In this document: piece after piece, positions 26,354-35,372 of the stretch | Numbering within the stretch: the stretch's first letter is position 1 | Layout of the letters: each line of letters opens with the position of its first letter | Assembly: GCA_948473115.1 (NCBI GenBank) | Contig: CAOKWI010000030.1 | Span: forward strand, 1-46,914 | Direction of reading: 5' to 3' | DNA from: an uncultured Lachnospiraceae bacterium | Lineage (GTDB): Bacteria > Bacillota > Clostridia > Lachnospirales > Lachnospiraceae | DNA: 46,914 nucleotides | Made by a program: the position numbers and the translations under genes | Notes under the pieces: generated by a model | What the model was told of the DNA's origin: nothing | The model's input: the letters and a program-made list of their open reading frames with translations, nothing else | The model's database searches: none

Positions 26354-28036
26354 ATGATAGTAGGAATTGATTTGGGGACAACCAACAGTTTGATCGCATA
26401 TTTTTCGGAGGAGGGACCGAGGATCATTCCCAACAGACTGGGAAAGAACCTGACACCTTCCGTGGTCAGCGTGGACAGTGCGGGAAATGTATATGTGGGA
26501 GAGACCGCCAGGGAACGGATGAGCCTTTACCCGGACACAGTGGCCCAGACCTTTAAGCGGAGCATGGGAACGGAGCGGGACTATGTCTTAAGCGGGAAAC
26601 ATTTCAGGCCGGAGGAACTGTCCAGCATGGTATTGCGCGCCCTGAAGGAGGATGCGGAAGCTTATCTGGGGGAGGAGATCACCGAGGCGGTGATCAGCGT
26701 TCCTGCGTATTTTGACGATAAGAGGAGAAAAGCCACCAAGCGGGCGGGGGAACTGGCGGGACTGAAGGTGGAGAGGATGATTTCCGAGCCCACCGCCGCG
26801 GCAGTGGCCTACGGCCTGTATGATAAGACTAAGGACACCCGTTTCCTGGTGTTCGACCTGGGAGGCGGAACCTTTGACGTGTCCATCCTGGAGCTGTATC
26901 ATAATATCCTGGAGGTCAGGGCCGTGGCCGGGGACAATTACCTGGGCGGCGAGGACTTCACGGAGGTGATGGCAAAGCTTTTTTTACAGAAGCGTAAGTT
27001 ACAGCTGCAGAACCTGAATGAAAAGGAACAGGTCAGACTGTACCGTCAGGCGGAAAAGGCGAAACAGGATATCAATGAACAGAGCCAGGTGACCATGAGC
27101 TTCCTGTATCAGGAGGAGATCCTGGAGGAGGTCATTACCGCGAAGGAGTACGAGGAGGCCTGTGAGGAACTTCTCATGAAGATCCGGGAGCCGGTGAAGA
27201 AGAGCCTGTCAGATGCGGGGCTGAAGCTGTCGGATATCGATGAGGTACTGCTGATCGGCGGCGCTACCCGCCTGTCCATTGTCAGGGATTTCCTGATCCG
27301 TCTGTTCCGGAAGTTCCCGGATGCGAAGCTGAATCCCGATGAGACGGTGGCTCTGGGAGTTGCCGTGCAGGCTGCCATGAAGGAGCGCAGGGAGGAAGTC
27401 CGGGAGGTGATCCTGACGGATGTCTGTTCCTTTACCCTGGGCACGGAAGTGGTGGTGGAGTACGATGAGGACAGGTATGAAAGTGGAAGGTTCTGTCCCA
27501 TCATTGAAAGGAACACCGTCATTCCCGCAAGCCATACGGAGCGTCTTTATACCGTGCGGGACAATCAGGAAAAGGTTCGCGTCAGGGTTCTCCAGGGGGA
27601 GAGCCGTTTTGCCAGGAACAACCTGTTTTTGGGGGAATTGACGGTGGAGATACCGAAAGCGCCCAAGGGGCAGGAATCCATAGACGTTACGTATACGTAT
27701 GACATCAACTCCCTGCTGGAGGTGGAGGTCACGGTTACTTCCACGGGTGAAAAGCAGAAAATGATCATCAAAGGCCAGGAGAACCAGATGACCGATGAGG
27801 AGATCAAAAAGCGTATGGAGGAACTGGCCTACTTAAAGATCCAGCCCAGGGATTATGAGGAGAACCGGCTGGTATTGCTGCGCGCCGAGAGAATGTACGA
27901 GGAGTCCCTGGGAGACCGCAGGAAGAAGCTGGATCATTATATCACGGCCTTCGAAGCGGCACTGGAGAAGGGCGGCCATGACGAGATCATGGACGCCAGG
28001 GAAGCGCTGAACGAGATTTTGGAGGATGAGGAGTAG
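26354..28036 (+). CDS. hscC: HscC-type Hsp70 chaperone
   Basis: A 560-residue Hsp70. The nucleotide-binding domain has [57 protein letters not shown] and [15 protein letters not shown]. The substrate-binding domain follows from about residue 355 and the helical lid is short. Length and divergence from DnaK (about 610 residues) fit the HscC subfamily, and the grpE/dnaJ context of dnaK is absent. The upstream gene encodes a degenerate J/TPR protein. Specialised substrates are therefore likely but unknown. Confidence 0.85.
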   Translation: MIVGIDLGTTNSLIAYFSEEGPRIIPNRLGKNLTPSVVSVDSAGNVYVGETARERMSLYPDTVAQTFKRSMGTERDYVLSGKHFRPEELSSMVLRALKEDAEAYLGEEITEAVISVPAYFDDKRRKATKRAGELAGLKVERMISEPTAAAVAYGLYDKTKDTRFLVFDLGGGTFDVSILELYHNILEVRAVAGDNYLGGEDFTEVMAKLFLQKRKLQLQNLNEKEQVRLYRQAEKAKQDINEQSQVTMSFLYQEEILEEVITAKEYEEACEELLMKIREPVKKSLSDAGLKLSDIDEVLLIGGATRLSIVRDFLIRLFRKFPDAKLNPDETVALGVAVQAAMKERREEVREVILTDVCSFTLGTEVVVEYDEDRYESGRFCPIIERNTVIPASHTERLYTVRDNQEKVRVRVLQGESRFARNNLFLGELTVEIPKAPKGQESIDVTYTYDINSLLEVEVTVTSTGEKQKMIIKGQENQMTDEEIKKRMEELAYLKIQPRDYEENRLVLLRAERMYEESLGDRRKKLDHYITAFEAALEKGGHDEIMDAREALNEILEDEE

Positions 28037-28103
28037 CGGAGAGCAAGGGACTGCCGGTAACTTATTTTGAGACAGTTCCCAAGCTGGGATAGGAGAAGGG
28101 ACA

Positions 28104-29564
28104 TTGCTGTTTAATTCTTATATTTTTATATTGTTTTTCCTGCCGGTAACGCTATTCCTGTACTTCGGCCTGAACAGGCTGGGAAGGGAGCGGGAGGCGA
28201 AATGGGCGCTTGTAGGCATGTCGCTGTGGTTTTATGGGTATTTCCATGTCACTTACCTGCTGCTGATCACAGGAAGCATCCTTTTTAATTACTTTTGCTC
28301 CAAGGGGATATGCAGGCAGAAGGAAAAGGCAGGGAAAAAGCTTCTCCTGGCAGCAGGGATTATAGTCAATGCAGGCATTATATTTTATTTTAAGTATTTT
28401 AATTTCTTCCTTGAGAACGTAAATGCGCTGTTCCATTTGGACATCGCCATGGGCAGGATATTGATGCCCCTGGGGATCAGCTTTTTTACATTCCAACAGA
28501 TCTCCTATCTGGTGGATTCCTACAGGGGGGAGACGGAAGGCTATGCTTTTGTGGATTATGCATTATTTGTGACATTTTTCCCACAGCTGGTAGCCGGTCC
28601 CATTGTGCTTCACGGTGAGATGATACCGCAGTTTCTTGATCAGGAAAGGAAGAGGCTGGATCAGGAACGGCTTGCCAGGGGAATCCATATGTTTGCCATC
28701 GGCCTTTTTAAAAAGGTGATGATTGCTGATGTGTTGGGAAGCGGGGTGGACTGGGGATATTCCGATCCTGGACTGCTGACGGCCGTTGACGTGGTGATCG
28801 TATCGCTCCTATACACCTTACAGCTTTATTTCGATTTCAGCGGTTACTGTGATATGGCATGCGGGATTGCCAATATGTTTCATTTTGACTTGCCGCTGAA
28901 CTTCAATTCACCATATAAAGCCGCATCCATCTCAGAATTCTGGCAGAGATGGCATATGACCCTCAACAGGTTTTTGCGCACTTACATCTATTTTCCGCTG
29001 GGAGGCAGCCGGAAAGGAAAAATACGTACTGCGGTGAATATCATGGTTGTATTTCTGGTCAGCGGGATCTGGCACGGGGCGGCGTGGACCTTTATCCTGT
29101 GGGGAGTCCTGCACGGTATTGCCAATGTGCTGTACAGACTGTTCCAGACTGCATGGGAGAAATTTCCCAGGCTGCTGCGCTGGCTGGTGACATTTATCTT
29201 TCTGGATCTGACGTGGATTGTATTCCGTTCCGAATCCCTGCAGGAGGCGGGCATACTACTGGGAAAACTGTGCAGACCCTGGGAGTGGCGGATGAGTGAA
29301 GGCCTGTGGGACCAGTTCAGCCTTTTGGAATTTACTTATGTGGAAGAGCATGTCGCGCCCCTTGGGGCAATGGCTGGCAGATTCCCGGCGGTTCATCTGG
29401 CCATCGTGCTGGCAGTAGCCTTGTTTGTGGCGCTGGTTCCGCATAACTGCCATGAGAAGAAATTTGTCCCAGGTGTAGGAAATGCGGTGGGAAGCGTCAT
29501 ACTGCTGGTATGGTCCATTGTTTCACTTTCCGGGCTGACCACTTTCCTGTATTTCAATTTTTGA
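28104..29564 (+). CDS. MBOAT-family membrane O-acyltransferase
   Basis: A 486-residue polytopic protein of the AlgI/DltB/PatA group, which pass acyl groups across the membrane to an outside acceptor. Recognisable blocks are LMPLGISFFTFQQISYLVD, FPQLVAGPI, YFDFSGYCDMACG, SISEFWQRWHMTLNRFLR and SGIWHGAAWTF with catalytic His 324. The start is TTG 28104 after GGAGAAGGG, as the protein begins LFNSYIFILFF, typical of the family. It is followed at once by a gene with SGNH-hydrolase residues, the usual partner. Confidence 0.9.
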   Translation: MLFNSYIFILFFLPVTLFLYFGLNRLGREREAKWALVGMSLWFYGYFHVTYLLLITGSILFNYFCSKGICRQKEKAGKKLLLAAGIIVNAGIIFYFKYFNFFLENVNALFHLDIAMGRILMPLGISFFTFQQISYLVDSYRGETEGYAFVDYALFVTFFPQLVAGPIVLHGEMIPQFLDQERKRLDQERLARGIHMFAIGLFKKVMIADVLGSGVDWGYSDPGLLTAVDVVIVSLLYTLQLYFDFSGYCDMACGIANMFHFDLPLNFNSPYKAASISEFWQRWHMTLNRFLRTYIYFPLGGSRKGKIRTAVNIMVVFLVSGIWHGAAWTFILWGVLHGIANVLYRLFQTAWEKFPRLLRWLVTFIFLDLTWIVFRSESLQEAGILLGKLCRPWEWRMSEGLWDQFSLLEFTYVEEHVAPLGAMAGRFPAVHLAIVLAVALFVALVPHNCHEKKFVPGVGNAVGSVILLVWSIVSLSGLTTFLYFNF

Positions 29565-29578
29565 CAAGGAGTACCTGT

Positions 29579-30652
29579 ATGAAGGCAAAGACATGGAATC
29601 TGTTGGCAATCGGATGCACCATGGCGGTTTTATCGGTGTGGGGAGGCGTCACCATGTTCATAGACCCTTTTCTGCACTACCACAAGGGACTGGATTTTTT
29701 AGAGTATCCTTTGCGGGATGAGCGCTACCAGAATGACGGGATTGCGCGGCACTATGATTATGACAGTATCATTACCGGAACCAGTATGTGCCAGAATTTC
29801 AAATGCAGCGAATTTGACGAGCTATGGGGGGCGCAGGCGATAAAAATAGCAAATTCGGGTGCCACTTATCATGAATCCGGTGAGAATATAAGGAGGGCGT
29901 TCTCCTATCACCCCAATGTGGTAAATGTTTTGTGCAGTATGGACGGAAGCCGTCTGAATGAGTCAGCGTCCCAGGATGAATATGAGGGATATCCGGTATA
30001 TCTGTATGACAATAATCCTTTTAATGATGTGAATTATCTGTTGAACAAGGAGGTTATGCCCAAGACCATAGCCGTGCTGAATTATACGAGGTCGGGGCAG
30101 GAAACGCCGGATATGGATGATTACCAGAACTGGAGCCGGTACAAGACTTTCGGCAGGGAGGCGGTGCTGGCTTCCTTCACCCCGACGCAGGAGCGGGAGG
30201 AGGAGATTGTGCTGACAGAGGAGGATGTCCGGCAGATCCGTGAAAATGTGGGCGATAATTTCCTGGAGCTGGCAAAGGAGCATCCTGGCACTACCTTTTA
30301 TTTCTTTTTTCCGCCGTACAGCATCTGCTATTGGGAGGCGCTGGTAAGGACGAAGCAGCTGGACAGCCAGCTGGAGGCCCAGAAGACGGGGGCGGAGGTA
30401 TTGCTGTCGGCGGAGAATGTAAGGGTATATGATTTCAGCTACCGGGTCGACATAATAGGGGATCTGGATAATTATACGGACAGCCTGCATTACGGGGAGT
30501 GGATCAATTCTGAGATACTTCGCATGATGAGCGCCGGGGAAGGGCTGCTTACCGGAGAAAATGTAGAAGAATATTATGATTTTATCAGGGAATTGTATGC
30601 AGAATATGATTATTCTTCGTACAAAGACGAGCAGCCGTATTTGACAAGATAG
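29579..30652 (+). CDS. SGNH-hydrolase-like protein, partner of the MBOAT acyltransferase
   Basis: A 357-residue protein anchored by an N-terminal helix (WNLLAIGCTMAVLSVWGGV) with the rest outside. SITGTSMCQN-like block I gives nucleophile Ser 69 (GTSM) and DSLH gives Asp 301 and His 304, the DxxH pair of SGNH enzymes. Together with the MBOAT this resembles AlgI/AlgX-J, PatA/PatB or DltB/DltD systems that acylate polysaccharide, peptidoglycan or teichoic acid. The acceptor cannot be read from the sequence. Start 29579 has AAGGAG at 7 bases; upstream in-frame codons overlap the MBOAT gene. Confidence 0.8.
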   Translation: MKAKTWNLLAIGCTMAVLSVWGGVTMFIDPFLHYHKGLDFLEYPLRDERYQNDGIARHYDYDSIITGTSMCQNFKCSEFDELWGAQAIKIANSGATYHESGENIRRAFSYHPNVVNVLCSMDGSRLNESASQDEYEGYPVYLYDNNPFNDVNYLLNKEVMPKTIAVLNYTRSGQETPDMDDYQNWSRYKTFGREAVLASFTPTQEREEEIVLTEEDVRQIRENVGDNFLELAKEHPGTTFYFFFPPYSICYWEALVRTKQLDSQLEAQKTGAEVLLSAENVRVYDFSYRVDIIGDLDNYTDSLHYGEWINSEILRMMSAGEGLLTGENVEEYYDFIRELYAEYDYSSYKDEQPYLTR

Positions 30653-30669
30653 CCAACCAATCATATAAT
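30641..30669 (+). promoter_or_regulatory. Perfect consensus SigA promoter for alaS
   Basis: TTGACA (30641-30646), 17 bases, TATAAT (30664-30669). It overlaps the stop codon of the SGNH gene, leaving only a short leader before the alaS ribosome site, with no room for a T-box. Confidence 0.85.
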
Positions 30670-30698
30670 GGTTTTAGTTTTAGGAATGGAGGAAAAAA

Positions 30699-33353
30699 AT
30701 GAGACAATTTACAGCGGACGAGCTTAGGAAAACATGGAAGCAATTTTTTATTGACCGTGGGCATGTGGATGTGGGGGCGGTTTCCCTCGTTTCTGACGGA
30801 TCCACGGGGGTACTGTTTAATGTGGCCGGGATGCAGCCCCTGATGCCGTATCTGTTGGGGAAGAAGCATCCGCTGGGAACCAGGCTTTGCAATGTCCAGG
30901 GCTGTGTCCGTACAAATGACATTGATTCCGTGGGGGATAAGAGCCATGGAACCTTTTTTGAAATGCTGGGAAGCTGGAGCCTGGGGGATTATTTTAAGAA
31001 GGAGCGCTGCCAGTGGAGTTATGAGCTTTTGACAGAGGTGTTCGGTTTTGACGCGGATCATCTTGCCGCCACTGTATTTGCGGGGGACGAGAATGCACCC
31101 AGGGATGAAGAGAGCGCGCAGTATCGCATTGCCTCCGGATTTAAGAAGGAGAATATTCATTATCTTCCGGCGGAGGATAACTGGTGGGGGCTGGAGTACG
31201 GACCCTGCGGCCCTGACAGCGAGATGTTTTATATGGAGGACAGGCCTGACTGCGGCCCTGACTGCGGACCCGGATGCCATTGCGGAAAATACACAGAGCT
31301 TGGGAATGATGTGTTCATGCAGTATGAGAAGCATCAGGATGGCACGCTGACACCGTTAAAGCAGAAGAATGTGGACACCGGCTGGGGGCTGGAGCGGATC
31401 CTGGCGTTCTTAAACGGGACAAGGGATGTCTACAGGACGGATCTGTATGCCCCGGTCATCGCTTATATTGAAAAGGTTTCCGGCACAGGGTACGAGCAGG
31501 ATGAGAGCCTGACCAGATCCATGAGGATTCTGGCAGACCATATCCGCACCAGTGTCATGCTCATCGGTGACGAGGCGAAGCTTCTTCCTGCCAACGCAGG
31601 CGCGGGCTATGTGCTGCGCCGTCTGATCCGCCGCGCGGTGAGACATGCAAGAATTTTAGGTTTAAAGACGGAAAATGTTCTGGGGATTGCAGAAATGTTC
31701 ATCCGTGACATCTATGGGGAGAGCTATCCCCTTCTGGTGAAAAACAAGGAGTTTATTCTCACGGAACTGAAAAGGGAGATTGACCGTTTTGAGAGCACCC
31801 TGGAGAACGGCATGAAGGAATTCCGTAAGATCCTGGAAGCAAAGAGGGAAGAGAAAGCACAGGCCATTGACGGAAATTCTGCATTTTACCTCTACGATAC
31901 CTTTGGCTTCCCGCTGGAACTGACGGTGGAACTGGCGCAGGAGGAAGGGTTTGCCGTGGATGAAAGCGGATTTGCCTCTGCTATGGAGGACCAGAAGCAG
32001 AAGGCCAGGGACAATCAGAATTTTTCGGCGAAGCTGAACGGGGATGCAGGTCTTTTTGACGGATTGGACAGTGGTGTCACCAGCGAATTTGTGGGATACG
32101 AGCATCTGCAGGCAGAAGATACCATTGTCGCGCTGGCTTCCGAGGCGGAAATGAAATCCTCGCTGGAGAAGGATGAGGCGGGGACTGTCATTGTGAGGGA
32201 AACCCCCTTCTATGCCACCATGGGCGGCCAGACCGGAGACAGCGGTGTGATCCGCACGGATACGGGACTGTTTGAGGTAAGGGATACCGTGAAGCTTCCC
32301 GGAGGAAGGATCGGCCATGTGGGAAAGGTAGTAAACGGCAGGATAAGCGTGGGGGAGCGTGCTTCCCTGGAGGTGGAGACAGTAAAACGTCTGGACACCT
32401 GTAAGAACCACAGCGCTACCCATCTGCTGCAGAAAGCACTGCAGGAGGTGCTGGGCAGCCATGTGGAGCAGTCCGGTTCCTATGTGGACGGGGAGAGGCT
32501 GCGCTTTGATTTCAGCCATTCTTCCGCCATGACCAGGGAGGAACTGGACCGGGTGGAGGCTCTGGTGAATGAAAAGATTGCCGAGAATCTTCCTGTGGTC
32601 ACTGAGGTCATGAGCCTGGAAGAGGCGAAGAAAACCGGCGCAATGGCGCTCTTTGGCGAAAAGTACGGTGAGAAGGTGCGTGTGGTGAGAATGGGGGATT
32701 TCTCCGTGGAACTCTGCGGAGGCACCCATGTGGCCAATACGGGGATGATTTCTCTGTTCAAGATCCTGTCCGAGAGCGGTGTGGCGGCAGGGGTACGCCG
32801 GATCGAGGCGCTGACCGGAAAGGGAGTACTGGATTATTATAAGAACCTGGAAAGAACCCTGGAGGAAGCGGGCAGGGCGTTGAAGGCCACTCCCGCGACC
32901 CTGGTGGAGAAGTGCAGCCATGTGATGGCGGAACTGAAGAGCCTGCATTCCGAGTTGGAATCCCTGAAGTCGAAAGCGGCGAAGGACGCGCTGGGGGATG
33001 TCATGGATCAGGTGAAGGAAGTGAAAGGCATCAGGCTGCTGGCTGCCAGCGTGGACGGCGTGGACATGAACGGGCTTCGTGACCTGGGCGACCAGCTGAA
33101 GGCAAAGCTTGGGGATGGCGTCGTGGTGCTTTTGTCCAGCCAGGAGGGCAGGGTGAACCTGGTTGCCATGGCTACCGATGGCGCGATGGCAAAGGGTGCC
33201 CATGCAGGGAACCTGATCAAGGGGATTGCCGCCCTGGTAGGCGGAGGCGGCGGAGGACGTCCGGGCATGGCCCAGGCAGGCGGCAAGAACCCCGCAGGCA
33301 TTCCGGATGCCATCGCGGAGGCGGCGAAGGTGCTGGAAGGGCAGATCGCATAA
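30699..33353 (+). CDS. alaS: Alanyl-tRNA synthetase
   Basis: An 884-residue class II enzyme that charges tRNA-Ala. N-terminal catalytic domain begins LRKTWKQFFIDRGHVDV; the editing domain zinc ligands are HSATH (His 571 and 575) and CGGTH (Cys 673 and His 677). The C-terminal oligomerisation domain ends with the Gly-rich GGGGGGRPGMAQAGG segment. Length matches the family. The insert DCGPDCGPGCHCG around residue 186-200 is Cys-rich and longer than usual. GGAGG precedes the ATG. Confidence 0.97.
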   Translation: MRQFTADELRKTWKQFFIDRGHVDVGAVSLVSDGSTGVLFNVAGMQPLMPYLLGKKHPLGTRLCNVQGCVRTNDIDSVGDKSHGTFFEMLGSWSLGDYFKKERCQWSYELLTEVFGFDADHLAATVFAGDENAPRDEESAQYRIASGFKKENIHYLPAEDNWWGLEYGPCGPDSEMFYMEDRPDCGPDCGPGCHCGKYTELGNDVFMQYEKHQDGTLTPLKQKNVDTGWGLERILAFLNGTRDVYRTDLYAPVIAYIEKVSGTGYEQDESLTRSMRILADHIRTSVMLIGDEAKLLPANAGAGYVLRRLIRRAVRHARILGLKTENVLGIAEMFIRDIYGESYPLLVKNKEFILTELKREIDRFESTLENGMKEFRKILEAKREEKAQAIDGNSAFYLYDTFGFPLELTVELAQEEGFAVDESGFASAMEDQKQKARDNQNFSAKLNGDAGLFDGLDSGVTSEFVGYEHLQAEDTIVALASEAEMKSSLEKDEAGTVIVRETPFYATMGGQTGDSGVIRTDTGLFEVRDTVKLPGGRIGHVGKVVNGRISVGERASLEVETVKRLDTCKNHSATHLLQKALQEVLGSHVEQSGSYVDGERLRFDFSHSSAMTREELDRVEALVNEKIAENLPVVTEVMSLEEAKKTGAMALFGEKYGEKVRVVRMGDFSVELCGGTHVANTGMISLFKILSESGVAAGVRRIEALTGKGVLDYYKNLERTLEEAGRALKATPATLVEKCSHVMAELKSLHSELESLKSKAAKDALGDVMDQVKEVKGIRLLAASVDGVDMNGLRDLGDQLKAKLGDGVVVLLSSQEGRVNLVAMATDGAMAKGAHAGNLIKGIAALVGGGGGGRPGMAQAGGKNPAGIPDAIAEAAKVLEGQIA

Positions 33354-33374
33354 GAGAAAACAGGGAGGAGTACC

Positions 33375-33998
33375 ATGGATACGTACAATCTGATGCTGTT
33401 GCAGAAACAGCACCTGAAACCGCTTAAAATATTGCTTCTCTGTACGGATTGCCTGTGGGGATTATTCCTCCTTTTCCTGTGGCCGGAACTGGGAGGGGAG
33501 CTGATTCCTATGTTTGGCGGGCTTTTGGTGGTACTGTTGTTTTTAAACCTGCTGGTATTGGAAGCGAGAAAGCCCTCTGCCTCCCTGAAAAAGCTTCCGC
33601 CCGATGTGCTTAGGGCTGTCAATGCGCAATGCCTGACAGGACTGCGGTTCGGCAATGGGATACTCTGTGACAATGACTGCCTTGTGCTCATAGGAAAGGC
33701 AGTGGTCACGGCGGTGATGCTGAAGGATGTTACGAGGATGGAGCTGCGCACTGCCGGAAAGGGAGTGATCTTCCTGGAAGGCAGGCAGGCTTCGGACATC
33801 GGAAGCCTTGAACCCTTTACCCCGCTGGCGCTGCAGGGTCTTGCAATGGAGAACAAAAGCAACAAGGGCGTGATCAACGGCGCGGAGAACAGGGTCAAGG
33901 GCACGGGCACTTTCCGGCAGGCGGACAGGGATACTTTCTGGAGAGCGTTATGCAGCGCATGGAAGAAATATACGGATACGGAACCGATCGTGTCCTGA
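33375..33998 (+). CDS. Hypothetical membrane protein
   Basis: A 207-residue protein with two N-terminal membrane helices (KILLLCTDCLWGLFLLFLW and FGGLLVVLLFLNLLVL) and a soluble C-terminal part with IGKAVVTAVMLKDVTRMELR. No family recognised. It begins 21 bases after alaS with GGGAGGAG as ribosome site, so it is probably expressed from the alaS promoter. Confidence 0.65.
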   Translation: MDTYNLMLLQKQHLKPLKILLLCTDCLWGLFLLFLWPELGGELIPMFGGLLVVLLFLNLLVLEARKPSASLKKLPPDVLRAVNAQCLTGLRFGNGILCDNDCLVLIGKAVVTAVMLKDVTRMELRTAGKGVIFLEGRQASDIGSLEPFTPLALQGLAMENKSNKGVINGAENRVKGTGTFRQADRDTFWRALCSAWKKYTDTEPIVS

Positions 33999-34011
33999 TG
34001 GTTGAAAAATA

Positions 34012-34091
34012 TAGTAACAATTCAGCCCCGATCATGCCAGGCGGTTTGCTTTTTGGGCAAGGGGGACGGCGCAGGGGAGGACTGTTATAAA
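34012..34091. repeat. Short intergenic repeat element, related to 46.5 kb
   Basis: GTAACAATTCAGCCCCGAT, then TGCCAGGC and ACGGCGCAGGGGAG, closely matching 46529-46597. The outer ends read TAACAAT and, on the opposite strand, TAACAGT, which may be short terminal inverted repeats. Non-coding. Lies just upstream of the rpsU promoter. Confidence 0.6.
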
Positions 34092-34118
34092 AATATACGC
34101 GTTAATTAAAAAAAACTG

Positions 34119-34146
34119 TTGACGTTATGGGAATTTATGCTATAAT
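34119..34146 (+). promoter_or_regulatory. Promoter of rpsU
   Basis: TTGACG (34119-34124), 16 bases, TATAAT (34141-34146). The leader to the rpsU start is about 85 bases. Confidence 0.75.
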
Positions 34147-34238
34147 ATTTAATGTGTATGCGACAGGGAATGTCGAAGTACATAATATTAACCCAATCAG
34201 TCATGTTGCTTGAGGGACTGAAGGGAGGTCGGGTAGAG

Positions 34239-34415
34239 ATGTCAAACGTAATCGTAAAAGAGAACGAAACTTTGGACAGTGCGCTTCGCCGTTTCAAGAG
34301 AAGCTGTGCAAAGGCTGGTATTCAGCAGGAGATTCGTAAGAGAGAGCATTACGAGAAGCCTAGCGTAAGGCGCAAGAAGAAGTCTGAAGCTGCCAGGAAG
34401 CGTAAATATAACTAG
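34239..34415 (+). CDS. rpsU: Ribosomal protein bS21
   Basis: A 58-residue basic protein of the 30S subunit: [20 protein letters not shown], then CAKAGI and [19 protein letters not shown]. Length and sequence fit the family. ATG 34239 follows AGGGAGG. Confidence 0.95.
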   Translation: MSNVIVKENETLDSALRRFKRSCAKAGIQQEIRKREHYEKPSVRRKKKSEAARKRKYN

Positions 34416-34425
34416 TTTAAGCACA

Positions 34426-34453
34426 AGTCCCCGGTCTGTATAGAGCGGGGATT
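34426..34453 (+). terminator. Probable rpsU terminator
   Basis: TCCCCG (34428-34433) pairs with CGGGGA (34446-34451), followed by TTCCTGTTTGT. Short stem and mixed tail, so partial read-through to the next gene is possible. Confidence 0.5.
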
Positions 34454-34490
34454 CCTGTTTGTACGTAACTGTTTTTGTGAGGATGAGGTT

Positions 34491-35078
34491 ATGTGGACAA
34501 AAGAAATATTCGGAACGGATGTTTATCATCTGATCGCTGCTTTTGTAGTATACAGTATGATCGGCTGGCTTCTGGAATCCATCTACATGTCATTTTGCAA
34601 TAGAAAGCTGACGAACCGGGGTTTTGCAAAAGGTCCTTTCTGCCCGATCTACGGCTTTGGCGCTGTAACCTGTTACCTGATCATGGGTCCCATGAAAGGG
34701 CATTACATAAAGATATATCTCTTAGGAGCGCTGCTTGCCACTATTTTTGAATTCCTGGTGGGAAAAGCCATGATCCGTTTCTTGGGGGAACTCTGGTGGG
34801 ACTATAACGACAAGCCTTTTAACTACCAGGGGATCATTTGCCTGGAGAGTACGATAGCGTGGGGCTTTTATGCCTTGGGAGTGGTGCATTTCGTGCATGG
34901 CTGGGTGTACCGGATCATTGACAGCTTTGACTATAATCTGGGGCTGAAGATTGTCTGGGTGATCCTGGTGCTGGTGCTGGTGGATTATGTCATACAGTTT
35001 CTGAAGGTGTTCCATGTCAATGTGAGAGAAAAATTTGAACAGATTCGAAGACTAGTACATCATTGCATTAATTCCTGA
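34491..35078 (+). CDS. CmpB-type putative ABC-transporter permease (membrane protein)
   Basis: A 195-residue protein with about five membrane helices. IGWLLESIYMSFCNRKLTNR and RGFAKGPFCPIYGFGA are the signature of the CmpB (putative ABC-transporter type IV) family; WDYNDKPFNYQGIICLESTI is the second conserved block. A transport role has not been established for the family. The last codons (encoding about RLVHHCINS) and the stop form one arm of the downstream foldback element, so the C-terminus may have been supplied or copied by that element. Confidence 0.85.
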   Translation: MWTKEIFGTDVYHLIAAFVVYSMIGWLLESIYMSFCNRKLTNRGFAKGPFCPIYGFGAVTCYLIMGPMKGHYIKIYLLGALLATIFEFLVGKAMIRFLGELWWDYNDKPFNYQGIICLESTIAWGFYALGVVHFVHGWVYRIIDSFDYNLGLKIVWVILVLVLVDYVIQFLKVFHVNVREKFEQIRRLVHHCINS

Positions 35079-35272
35079 GTAATCAGCACTCGCTGTTCAC
35101 GCCATCGCTGCGTTGGTCTACGCTCCGCTTCGGTCCGTGCTGGACGTGTGCCACTGGCACACAGCACCGTCAGTCAACGATGCCACCGCATCGCCTCCTT
35201 CCTCCGCCTTGCGCTGACGCAAACATCAAGCACTGATTTACTTCAGGATTAACGCAACGATGTGCTAGTATT
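35049..35272. repeat. Foldback element whose left arm lies in the CmpB-type gene
   Basis: Left arm 35049-35090 (AGACTAGTACATC...CCTGAGTAATCAGCACT) is inverted at 35229-35272 (AAGCACTGATTTACTTCAGG...GATGTGCTAGT), roughly 85 percent complementary. The centre has GTGTGCC-ACT-GGCACAC (35147-35163) and CCTCCTTCCTCCGCCTTGCG. The gene-free stretch 35079-35372 is mostly this element. Confidence 0.75.
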
Positions 35273-35372
35273 GAAATAGCGAGGGAAATATGCCAGTCAT
35301 AAATTCTGCCGCGCTTCCATATCTTTTAAAAAAGGTTTTTCTGAAGAAAAGAATGTGGGGTGTGGCATTTTT

